DNA from: Congeria kusceri
Lineage: Eukaryota; Mollusca; Bivalvia; Myida; Dreissenidae
Direction of reading: 5' to 3'
Assembly: GCA_027627225.1 (NCBI GenBank)
Contig: CM051030.1
Location: 3,997,501 to 4,061,500 of the forward strand
Length of the DNA stretch: 64,000 nt
In this document: one piece after another, positions 36,208-45,106 of the stretch
How the letters are laid out: every line of letters begins with the position of its first letter
Numbering within the stretch: the stretch's first letter is position 1
The notes under the pieces: model-generated
The model's input: only the letters and a program-made list of their open reading frames with translations
Databases searched by the model: none
What the model was told of the DNA's origin: nothing
Made by a program: the position numbers and the translations under genes

Positions 36208-36570
36208 ATGGATGCCTACAAACGCACAGTAATGGAGAGAATCACTGCCAGATGCCAACTTGACCCCATTAAAGGCTGTATTTTATGGGATGGTTGCTCT
36301 AGTGGACATGAGGGGTTAGATATGGGAAAGTTAAAGCAAAATGTCCACAAGAGTCACCATCCAAGACCCATTATGTTCACCATGTTGTTTTTCAGTTTTC
36401 ATTTTGACAATTATTTGCACGAGTCTCAACAAGTATCTCATTTATGTCATAATACTTTGTGTTGCAATCCTTATCATTTAGAACCTGTAACTGTTAATAA
36501 TGCCCGCAAAGTTTGTGTCCGCACTCGCCGATGCATTGGCCATGATGACCATCCGACCTGCCTTCTTTGA
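36208..36570 (+). CDS. I-PpoI-like His-Me finger endonuclease with zinc-binding loops (120 aa)
   Basis: An intact ORF from ATG 36208 to TGA 36568-36570. It begins MDAYKRTVMERITARCQLD and carries CILWDGCSSGHEG. The diagnostic part is the SH-x-CHN-x2-C-x-NP-x-HL block (VSHLCHNTLCCNPYHL), followed by VNNARKVC and a C-x-GH-x5-C ending. This matches the zinc-binding and His-Me (His and Asn) catalytic pattern of the I-PpoI homing endonuclease family, which cuts DNA. The protein is shorter than I-PpoI. The ORF is complete and lies alone between two direct repeats, which suggests that it serves a mobile element. An alternative is a captured host gene of the same fold. The family assignment is strong; the function in transposition is inferred. 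Confidence 0.8.
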   Translation: MDAYKRTVMERITARCQLDPIKGCILWDGCSSGHEGLDMGKLKQNVHKSHHPRPIMFTMLFFSFHFDNYLHESQQVSHLCHNTLCCNPYHLEPVTVNNARKVCVRTRRCIGHDDHPTCLL

Positions 36571-36792
36571 ATCACATTAATTTTCCTAATTTGCAAAGTT
36601 AATAGATCCTATAAAGTTCTAATTTTATTGTGTAATTGTACTAAAATCAGGCATTCAGCTGAAATGTATGCACAAAACGCAGCAATGAAGGCAAAACTAT
36701 ACCTATATACAAGAACAAGGCTCGTGATCCAGGTTTTATAAGCCTCGCTAAATAAACTTATCGTTATTCGACACTAACCTAGTATTCTCTAT

Positions 36793-37122
36793 TTATACAT
36801 AACTGTGGTCTCGTAAATGTCTAGAACTCATGACGACTGGTACCATGTCAGTGAGACCCTTACTATAATGCAAATTTTCATGTAATTTATACCGTTTCTG
36901 GCGTGTCGCGTACCTAGTAGTTTTGCGTTTTTCAATTACCTCTTGATTCGGCCTTTCGGTTCTTTGATCGGTCTTCCGTATTTGAAATATGACCGTGGAA
37001 CCTTTTGTAAGGGTGGCCCCTAGAGACTTGGTTTTAATCAACACCGACACTGCGTACCCATTGTTTAGTTTATGAACCTGGCGGTGAATCCTACCGGCAA
37101 AGTTCCTAGGGTTAGTTATCAT
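36793..37122 (-). CDS. Hypothetical basic protein of the direct-repeat element (109 aa)
   Basis: Open from ATG 37122 to the stop at 36793 on the minus strand, converging on the endonuclease ORF. It has a VSVLIKTKSLGATLTKGSTV beta-rich middle, a strongly basic KTTRYATRQKRYKLHENLHY region and no membrane segment. I do not recognise a family. It may be a chance ORF or the eroded end of a larger element protein; its basic character would fit nucleic-acid binding. Confidence 0.35.
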   Translation of the reverse strand: MITNPRNFAGRIHRQVHKLNNGYAVSVLIKTKSLGATLTKGSTVIFQIRKTDQRTERPNQEVIEKRKTTRYATRQKRYKLHENLHYSKGLTDMVPVVMSSRHLRDHSYV

Positions 37123-37821
37123 TTTGGGGTTAACTGTCTGGTAAGATCGATTCACGGCCTCACACTATTGTGTAGTGGTTAAAAATTATGTTTCATCAAG
37201 TGCTGATGGAGACAGCAATCACAATAATAGGTAAACATGCACAGAAAACCTCCTTACACAGCAGAGAGTACTGGATACAGACTGAAGATTGCTGGAGACC
37301 GGCCTAAAAGGATTTCACACCTCACCCACAGACTCAGGTGTGACACAAGACTGTTAATTAGTACCTGGCATTGACATTTGGGGTAATGTTTTGGTTTATT
37401 GTGTGTCAGGAGGTAAAGTCTGTTGCTTTTTATGTAAACAAACCCTTCTCTGGATTCAAATGGCATCTGAAACCCTACTTTTATATGGATTTTACCCAAA
37501 ACAATGCAGATTTTTTTTTAGCTCGAAACAGCTTAAAAACCTGTTCTATAACATTTAGAATATCAATGAATATTGTTTTCACTTCTGATATTATATATTA
37601 TGTCTGCCATGCCTCAAAGTTGTGCTTTATTCTGAGTTAAAATAATGTTTTCCAAGATGTACATAAGTACATTTTTTCGGTCAAAATTCTTGTCTCACAA
37701 CGCCTTTATATGTGGTATTTTCATCGTTATTTTTTCCAATAAATCCTTATGATAGGACTTCATGTTCTTTCCCGAAATAGATCAGACTTGTGAAAAAGTT
37801 TTATTTCAAATGTGAAAGGGT

Positions 37822-38229
37822 TTAGATAATAAACACACAGGGTTCAGTGTATAATGCATACGATTTGTAAAATACAGTTTAAATGATATGTTTTGGTATC
37901 AATTTAAAGGTATATATGTAAGAAATAAGAAAAAAGGACAGTTTGAGGCACTACTTTGTCTTAGTGGTTACCAGCCTCATAACTTTTGGCCCATGTATTC
38001 ATGCACAAAATGGCAGCCCCATGCCTGTCAAAACCGGTGTGTTTATAAATATTCTGAGATACAACGTATAGAAATTTTTCACATGCTGTTTTTTCAAAAG
38101 GTTATGGCCTTATCTTTCCAACGATGTATGGTGCTATATTGGGAAGAAGCTTGGTTAAGGTGAAAATTGAGATCAAACATTGAATATTTTATATGTAACA
38201 ATGAAGGAATTTATTTGCGCATGCGTAAC
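37822..38229. repeat. Right ~400-bp direct terminal repeat
   Basis: Same sequence and orientation as 35762-36161. It begins TTAGATAATAAACACACAGG and ends ATTTGCGCATGCGTAAC. Just inside it is a purine-rich stretch (AAATGTGAAAGGG, 37809-37821) that could be compared with a polypurine tract. Confidence 0.9.
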
Positions 38230-38389
38230 TACGAAGCGAGACACAATATTTGGCCGCGAGATACTACGTCAGTGCAAGATCTCGTGCCTCGCTTCGTGTC
38301 TCGCTGGAATATCGTGTCTCGCTTCGTGTTTCGCGCAATTCTCGTGTCTCGCCCTCGCCGTAAGAGGCACGATATTCCATATGACCCTA

Positions 38390-38717
38390 ACCGGATTCCG
38401 TACTAATCGGCGATGATGCATGACGCAATGCTATGGAACAGCGATGTTGCTTACGCGCAGTGATACATGACACAATGTTATGATATAGCGATGACGCATT
38501 GAGCTGAGTTAGTGCTGATGAAATGTGTTCAGTATTGACGCAATGTTATGCATTAACTAGCGATTATGCAATGTTATGAACAAGCGATTACGCAATGTCC
38601 TGAAAAATCGATTACGTAATATCACGACGCAGCGATGACGCAATGCTATGCATTAGCAATGAGGCAATGCTATGCATTATCGATGACGCAATGTTATGCA
38701 TTAGTGACCTCACTTAC
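38390..38717 (-). repeat. Donor-derived tandem repeats, proximal part
   Basis: Repeats of GCGATGACGCAATGTTATG and CTTACGCGCAGTGATACATG run up to the donor of the Rh exon at 38718. They contain diverged copies of that exon-intron junction, as at 35126-35425. Confidence 0.7.
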
Positions 38718-38845
38718 CGGTGATGACGCCGCTGACGATGGCGATGCCGATAGAAACAACGAGTGCCAGGATCTGATAACCGCCCTGCTGTTTGGGGGTC
38801 CAGCCGGCCTTTTCCGGTAATGTGTTAGGAAATATCTCGGTATAG
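38718..38845 (-). CDS. Rh transporter, penultimate exon
   Basis: Acceptor CCCCGCAG|CTATACC, donor ACCG|GTAAGT. It encodes YTEIFPNTLPEKAGWTPKQQ then GGYQILALVVSIGIAIVSGVITG, the last transmembrane helix of the Rh fold. 128 nt (1 + 42 codons + 1), phase-compatible with both neighbours. No lesion seen. Confidence 0.9.
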
Positions 38846-39035
38846 CTGCGGGGAAAGAAGCAACGTTATTGCGTACCGAAGATTAACTTACTCACATAGA
38901 TTTGTTCATAGATTTTAGTGTTGTTGTTTTTTTAAATGTCATTAAATGGCGTAACTCCAAAAGTATTTAGCATCTGGAATTATCTAAAGCAATTATACAT
39001 CATATTATTATAAAGATATTTTTAACAATTTGCCT

Positions 39036-39105
39036 TCGCCAGGACTCAAACCTACGATCTTCGGGATTAAAAAAATCTGATGCACTAATCACTATGCCAT
39101 TGACT
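39036..39105 (-). repeat. tRNA-like sequence, probably the head of a SINE
   Basis: On the minus strand: TGGCATAGTGATTAGTGC (A-box like), a T-run where an anticodon loop would be, and GTAGGTTTGAGTCCTGGC (B-box like). The acceptor stem does not pair convincingly, so this is a tRNA-derived remnant and not a functional tRNA gene. Confidence 0.55.
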
Positions 39106-39360
39106 TGTATTTGTTAACAATTTGTAAGGCATACAAGTGTTTTAATATTTACAAAAGAAAAAAAGCCAATTCAATTCATAGTTTACGACAATTTTTTTAT
39201 TTGCCAATGAAAACAACATTTTCATAATTTTCAAACAGCAGCAGAAAGCGTTTGCTGAAATTTTAACGCAAATATTTTTTACTCAGTTTAAATATACGGG
39301 TGATTTTGTATGGGTAGCCAGCGAGAGGTGAAACAAACAGGATTTTATTTTAGGCCCTAC

Positions 39361-39494
39361 CTTGCTCCCCATTTCTCCGTGGAGCCGATAGCCGCCATGA
39401 TGCCGCCCGCCACACCCGCCAGGATCGCGGGCATGCCGTGCAGGTTGTTGACTCCGCACGTGTCGTGGATGAGCAGCTTTTCCCTCAGAAATTT
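39361..39494 (-). CDS. Rh transporter exon with second pore histidine
   Basis: Acceptor TGTTTCAG|AAATTTC, donor GCAAG|GTAGGG. It encodes KFLREKLLIHDTCGVNNLHG then MPAILAGVAGGIMAAIGSTEKWGA. The DTCGVNNLHG block includes the second of the two pore-lining histidines conserved in Amt/Rh proteins. 134 nt, phase 0 to phase 2. No lesion. Confidence 0.92.
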
Positions 39495-39514
39495 CTGAAA
39501 CAGACCAATTAATT

Positions 39515-39700
39515 TTCGAAGAGGTGTAATCGATATGGCGTCCGCCTTGCGATCGGGAGGTTAGATGACGAAGTTAGATCCTAAAACGGGGAGCTTTTGA
39601 AAGATCCTTCTCAAAAGACAACAAGTACTGGTTCTACCCGTAAACGAACTGATGTGTGTCCCAATAAGCCTCATGTTTTCGACAAAATCGAGCTAAAATA
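39515..39700 (+). mobile_element. tRNA-derived SINE, copy 3
   Basis: ATATGGCGTCCGCCTTGCGA, TCGGGAGGTTAGATGACG, GGGGAGCTTTTGAAAGATCC, AGTACTGGTTCTACCCG, AAACGAACTGATG, and the 3' end CGACAAAATCGAGCTAAAAT. The same family as 2130-2306 and 8610-8790. It lies in an Rh intron. Confidence 0.7.
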
Positions 39701-39829
39701 AATAAATTTAAACGAACTGTATTAAATTAACATTTTTTTTTCAACCTAAGCCTGGCGATTATTGAGGCAGATATTAGTTAATACGCGTGCATGCGCAAAA
39801 AGTAACAACGTATTCAAGTTATTAAAATA

Positions 39830-40180
39830 GAGTAGTACACGCATACACACGCGCACATGTCTAACACCATCTCACATGCATGCACGCGAACCCGCACATT
39901 CCTGGACGCACGCAAGTCTAACACGCCACACACGCACGTATTCACACGCACACTTACGCACGCCTCTAATAAAACACATATTCATGCATGAACACACGCA
40001 CACCATCTAGAATATAACATGCACTATCGTACGCAAGCCGCAAACATCACATACACACGCATTTACGCGCGCACCCATGCGTACACACTCGCAACAAACA
40101 CGCAAGTTATTATGTATACGCAGACCACACGCACGAAACTCGCGCGAAACCATATATACGCACACAACTTCCGCCGCTCG
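39830..40180. repeat. AC/CGCA-rich simple-sequence tract
   Basis: Irregular CACACGCACGC-type low-complexity DNA upstream (in plus orientation) of the next Rh exon. It produces spurious Thr/His/Ala-rich ORFs. Confidence 0.8.
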
Positions 40181-40191
40181 CGCGGACTCAC

Positions 40192-40329
40192 CGAGATGAA
40201 TTTAAATCCAGTCACTGATATGATGGCGGCCACTGATCCCATTATGAGAGCTCCAAACGGATGTAGCGGCATGTTCGCGGTTGTGCCGACGGCAACCCCG
40301 CCGGCGAGCGTAGAGTTCTGGATAAATTC
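40192..40329 (-). CDS. Rh transporter exon, [11 protein letters not shown] segment
   Basis: Acceptor CTTTTCCAG|GAATTT, donor ATCTCG|GTGAGT, 46 codons, phase 0 at both ends. It encodes [20 protein letters not shown] then [26 protein letters not shown]. The [12 protein letters not shown] block is one of the most conserved Rh signatures. No lesion. Confidence 0.92.
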
Positions 40330-40379
40330 CTGGAAAAGAGTCCAAATAAACAAGCGTTGTCATTGTAGGCGACAAATGC

Positions 40380-41236
40380 CCTCGAAAATGTGTGTTTACA
40401 GAAGAAAGAGTAATATTCCTTGTACTCGACATATCCTCTCAAAGCCCTCTATCATTACATGAAGTACCATTTGAATCCTTTTAATACTTATTGAGTTATG
40501 ATCCGCACAAGAAAAGAACACTTTATTAGAATGCTCTGCACAAGGAAAAAATATGCCATGAGCTCCGTAAATATTAAAGAAAGAGTTATGGTCATCGCAC
40601 TCTGCACATCCTATCAAAGCCCTCTAACATTACTTGAAGTGCCATTTAAATCTGTTTAATACTTTTCGAGTTATGATCCGCACAAATCAATTACACTATG
40701 TTATAATGCTCTGCACAAGAAAACAAAATACGCCTAGAGCAATAACTCCGTAAACATTAAAGAATTATGGTTCTTGCAATCTGCACTTCCTCTCAACGTC
40801 CTCTATCTATATATGTGGTTTTATTTTAAATCATTCAATACAAATGGAGTTATTCTCAGCACAAAAAAATAACCAAAGGTTAATAATTCCGTAAATATTG
40901 AAGAACGAGTTATGGTCCTTGTACTCTGCACTCCTATCAACACCTTCTTATCAATATATGTGGTTTTATTTTAAATCCCTTCAATACTAATGCAGTTATG
41001 CTCCGCACAAGAAAATTAACCAAAGGACAATAACTCCGTAAATATTGAAGAAATAGTTATGGTTCTTGTACTCTGCACTTCATCTCAACGTCCTCTATCA
41101 TTATATAAAGTATCATTTGAATTCCTTCAATACTTTTCGAGTGATACTCCGCACAAGAAGCGGGACGGACGGACGAACAGACAAACGGACGATGCGATTA
41201 CTATATGCCCCCGAAGTTCCCTTCAGGGGGTGCATA
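40380..41236 (+). mobile_element. Tandem-repeat element ending in GGGGGTGCATA
   Basis: About five ~150-bp units with CAATAACTCCGTAAATATTG, GTTATGGTTCTTGTACTCTG, CACTTCATCTCAACGTCCTC and TTATGATCCGCACAAG. A short GGAC-type stretch (41161-41190) precedes TATGCCCCCGAAGTTCCCTT then CAGGGGGTGCATAAAAC. The hairpin-plus-CATA end matches the GGGGGCATA family layout although the body units differ. Left end not defined. Confidence 0.55.
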
Positions 41237-41493
41237 AAACGAATTAAAACTAGAGTTGTGACAGGAGTGACGGATATACCCCCACAATATGGCCTTGTCA
41301 CAAAACTATGGCATCCATTTGAAAGAAATAGACACAGAGAGAATGCTTTTATTTGTGAATGTTTAACAGTGTATTTGGAAAAATTTCATTTCAATAGGAG
41401 CCATAACTCTTTCAACATTTAGTAGTTTGTAACTGAAGTTGAACTTTATCTGTATTTTAAGATGTTACACCTGTGTAGAAAATACATAATTTA

Positions 41494-42410
41494 ACAAGAA
41501 ATGTGGAAATTCCACGAAACCCAAATTTTTCTAACGAAATGCATAAGTCAGCACAGTAATGAAAGAAAGTTATGGGTGCAAGGTGAAGGTCATACAGCTA
41601 TGGCTAGGAAATGGTGGCCTTGACCTAGCAATCCAAAGCAAGGTCTCAATATTAGGTATTTACATATGAAGTTTCATTAAAATATCTAAATAAGTTATTG
41701 AGTGCAAACCGTTTTTTTTAGTAAAGGTGACCTTTACCCCACCCACTCCATATGCAATCACAAGAGAGGTCTAGATATAAGGTATGGACATATGAAGTTT
41801 CATGAAAATATCTCAATTCGTTCTCTAGGCATTGAGTGGAAACATTTTACCTATTTTTAGTAATGGTGACCTTGACCCCATCCACCCCATATGCAATCCC
41901 AAGCAAGGTCTCAATATGAGGTATCTACATATGAAGTTTCATTAAAATATCTCAATGCATTCTCAATTTATTGAGCGGAACTGTTTTTATATTTTTAGTA
42001 ATGGTGATCTTGACCCTGACACCATCCATCCCATACGAAATCCCAAGCAAGGTTTCAATATAAAGTATCTATGTATGACGTTTCATTAAAATATCTCAAT
42101 GCGTACTCAAGTTATTGAGTGGAAACTGTTTTTCTATTTTAAGTAATGGTGACCTTGACCCCACCCACCCCATATGCAATCCCAAGCGAGGTCTCGATAT
42201 GGGTATCTATGTATGACGTTTCATCAAAATATCTCAATGCATTCTCAAATTATTGAGCGAAAACCGTTTTTCTATTTTTAGTAATGTGACATTGACCTTG
42301 ACCCCATATGCAATCCCAAGCGAGGTCTAGATATAACGTATCTATGTATGACGTTTCATTACAATAGCTCATTCGTTCTCGAGTTAGAGAGTGGAAACAA
42401 AAAGTTGACG
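41494..42410 (+). mobile_element. Tandem-repeat element with ACAAGAAATGTGGAAATTCC head
   Basis: Left end ACAAGAAATGTGGAAATTCC then ACG (perfect GTGGAAATTCCAC palindrome). About six ~135-bp units of the ACCTTGACCCCACCCACCCC type. The family right end is absent. Confidence 0.7.
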
Positions 42411-42865
42411 CCGCAATGCCTCTGTCAAAATTCCGTGGTTTGTAACCAAAGTAGAACTCAAGCCGTATTTTATGATGCTACATATATATACCAAGAATTA
42501 TTTGAATATGTCACGCCATTGTTGAGTTATCATCAGGAAACCATAATTTTAGGGAATTTAAGTCGAAAAGGGGCCATAACTCTGTCAAAATTGTTTGTAA
42601 CCAAAGTCGTACTTGACCCGTATTTTATGATGCTGCACATGTATACCAAAAATTATTTGAATATGTCAAGCCATTCTTGAGTTATCGTCCGGAAACCATA
42701 TTTTTAGGGAATTTATGTCGAAAAGGGGCCATAACTCTGTCAAAATTTAGTGGTTTGTAACCAAAGTCGAACTTGACCTGTATGTGATGATGTTACACAT
42801 GTGTACCAAAAATTAATTGAATATGTCAAGCCATTCTTGAGTTATCATCCGGAAACCAGTACTTT
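42411..42865 (+). repeat. Three ~145-bp tandem units adjoining the previous element
   Basis: Units contain GGGGCCATAACTCTGTCAAA, TGGTTTGTAACCAAAGTCG, TATTTTATGATGCT and GAGTTATCATCCGGAAACCA. They may be a second body segment of the element that begins at 41494. Confidence 0.65.
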
Positions 42866-42910
42866 GATTGTTTCTAGTTCTTTGATTGTCACTATGCCTC
42901 GCCTTCTTAC

Positions 42911-44921
42911 TAGGGATGGGACCGAAATCGATAATATTCGAATATAAAAAAACGAATACGAATATTCTATTTTCACATATATTTAAAGATTTTTTTTTAA
43001 GTGAAGTTTTTTTCCAGTTTGATTGCAAAGTTAACATGAATTCCAGTCGTATTTCCTGCCTAGCAGGTGGGCGGGGCAGTCTAACGTTTTTACAACTGAT
43101 GCCAAACATGTCCAATTAACGACAATTGATAATTGGCAGGGGTGCCACATCTTTACAAGGGCCGCGAATTAACGGTTTGTAGGAGGCGCGAACATGACAC
43201 ATTGTATCCACAAATAACAAAACTGGGCCATGTTGTTGATAACGGTTTCACAGTTTGCACAAGGCGTACATTGTTGTTTATTATCCTTAAGTGACATCTA
43301 TACTGTCAACTTGTTTACATTAAATTACAATTACTTTCTAAGTAAACCAATCAAAATGAATCCATTATCAGCCAATCAATTTCTTAAACAAAATTAGCAT
43401 GATCTGGTCAATCTTAACGTTTCGTTTATTGGCAAAAACGGCAAAAGCATTGCCTTGGGCCATTTACAATTATTTATAAGATTATGGCCAAGACATACAG
43501 ACAACAATCATATATATACACAATCATATACATACATATCTCATGACTTTTTTTTTAATAATATATACATCAAATATATATATTCAGAGTTTCACACAGC
43601 AAGCAATGTATCACGTAAAATCATAGCATTATGACAATATTTAGCAATGTGTCTGATTTTTCGTTTAGACTTCGATGACATGAAATTAATAAACATATTT
43701 ATAGACAGCCAGGAAGTATGTACTAGATATTTTTTCCTAATGTCAGTAAAAGCAGTACAACATAACAAGAAATGGTATTCAGTTTCAACAGTGTTTGATG
43801 AACATAATCTACACACTCTATTACTTCGATCTACATTAGTATATCTGCCAGTTTCAATTTCTAAATTATGTGAGCTCAGACGTAGTCTTGTAAGGGATAT
43901 TCTAGATTTTTCATGTGATACATAATCTAAATAGTCTTCATATTTAAAATTACTTTTAAATTTACAGTAGTAAAATAATTTAGGCATATTTGATATGGAT
44001 TCGAACCATGTTTGTTGGAACTGGTCACGGATCCGTTGTTTCACTGTAGCAGAATTAATGTTGACATTAGGATTTTCAAATAGATCACCATTTCCCAGAC
44101 TTTCAAAGTAGGATTTGCATGCTTTAAACCAGCAAAAGGCATTTAGATTCCGTTGATTTACAAGCACTCTATACATAATAGAGTCTTTATTATTCATTAA
44201 TTTTACATAAAATTTAAGAGCTCTTTCTTTACACAACACTGATAACGGATATCTGCCAGTTTCACCTAATACAGCCATATTTGATGTTGATTGTTTTACA
44301 CCAAGAATTATTTTCAAAAATTTAAAATGTAAGGTATCAATTTCTTTAAAGTTATATATTCCCCATATTTCTGAACCGTACAGTAGAATAGGTAAAATCA
44401 TACAATCAAATAGATATAATTTAGTCTTAACATCCATTTTAACATTATTAAATAAACAAAGAAGACTATGGTATACGTCACTTGTAAAGTATTCTCCATT
44501 ATATCAACACCGTATATTATACTAGAGTCTTTGTTAATAAACAATGCCACCATCACGTGCTTGGAAGTACTTAACGCGGTCATTAGACAAACCCCAGGAA
44601 ACGTGTAATCTGCACAGCAGATACAAGCTTCATGGTTCTGAAAAAAAAACAAAAAACGGAACGATTAAAAAGTTAATTAACATTACATTTAACAATATCT
44701 TACATTTCTTTATATTTGCCTAACACTCACAAAGTTATATCGCTCATTTACCAATGAAACAAGGTAACACAACTACGTACACGTCGTATACATATTTCGG
44801 ATGGGTAAATATTCGGACAGAGTGCCGTATATAGTAGTATATAGTAGTATTTACAAAACGAATATTCGAATACCTAAAACGAATATTCGAATATTGATTT
44901 CAGTATTCGGTCCCATCCCTA
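42911..44921. mobile_element. hAT-type transposon (non-autonomous) inserted at an Rh splice donor
   Basis: Terminal inverted repeats TAGGGATGGGACCGAA occur at 42911 (plus) and at 44921 (inverted), with ATATTCGAAT motifs further in on both sides. The 8-bp flanks CTTCTTAC (42903-42910) and CTTTTTAC (44922-44929) are a target-site duplication with one mismatch; 8 bp is the hAT hallmark. No transposase is recognisable inside; the interior is occupied by a 5'-truncated LINE fragment. The right target duplication is exactly intron positions +1 to +8 of the adjacent Rh exon. Confidence 0.85.
43592..44480 (-). pseudogene. 5'-truncated LINE reverse transcriptase, C-terminal domain
   Basis: An uninterrupted minus-strand ORF of about 280 residues (ATG at 44437; the same frame seems to extend a little upstream). 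It encodes VKTKLYLFDCMILPILLYGS then EIWG, the thumb-like region after the RT core, a conserved ETGRYPLSV segment and a terminal CRLCSSNTVETEYHFLLCC zinc-finger-like motif. The RT catalytic core is missing, as expected for 5' truncation. It is a different LINE lineage from the one at 17.8-21.6 kb and is nested in the hAT element. The absence of stops suggests a young insertion. Confidence 0.8.
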
Positions 44922-44929
44922 CTTTTTAC

Positions 44930-45093
44930 CATGCTGAACTTCCCGTTCTCGTCATAGATGGCGCACAGGCCGAACGTCACCACGGTGCACGCGGCCAGGG
45001 AGAGGTAGGTGTTCAGATAGGCCCTCTGCTGCTCATCGTCCGCTGCCGCGCCGCCGTTGAAACTCGGTCAGTACAGCCACAGGAATATGGTTC
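44930..45093 (-). CDS. Rh transporter exon with in-frame TGA
   Basis: Acceptor GTATCAAG|GAACCAT, donor ATG|GTAAAAAG. It encodes TIFLWLY, a TGA at 45068-45070, PSFNGGAAADDEQQRAYLNT then YLSLAACTVVTFGLCAIYDE and NGKFSM. The family has Trp (TGG) at the TGA position in a nearly invariant YWPSFN motif, so the stop is one substitution (G to A in the third codon base). 164 nt; phases match both neighbours. The donor is part of the hAT target duplication and the acceptor abuts the minisatellite. Confidence 0.9.
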
Positions 45094-45106
45094 CTTGATA
45101 CAACAC

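Larger units (their letters stand above)
35426..38385. mobile_element. Inserted block with CGAGACACGAAGCGAGACAC repeats at both edges
   Basis: Both edges (35426-35720 and 38228-38378) consist of many short copies of ATCGTGTCTCGCTTCG and its inverted form CGAAGCGAGACACGAT. The outer ends read AATATCGTGACTC on the left and, inverted, AATATCGTGCCTC on the right. The block splits the donor-derived array of the Rh intron. The 400-bp direct-repeat element lies inside it. Whether this is one composite element or two nested ones is not certain. Confidence 0.55.

Noticed and set aside
37888..38406. Two ORFs at the right direct repeat
   Set aside because: The left copy of the repeat does not keep the frame, and no conserved motif is seen.
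39036..39105. Functional tRNA gene
   Set aside because: A- and B-box-like motifs are present, but the acceptor stem and anticodon arm do not pair and a T-run interrupts the centre.
40063..40442. Longer ORFs extending the Rh exon on both sides
   Set aside because: The exon is bounded by consensus splice sites; the extensions run into AC-rich simple sequence and intron.
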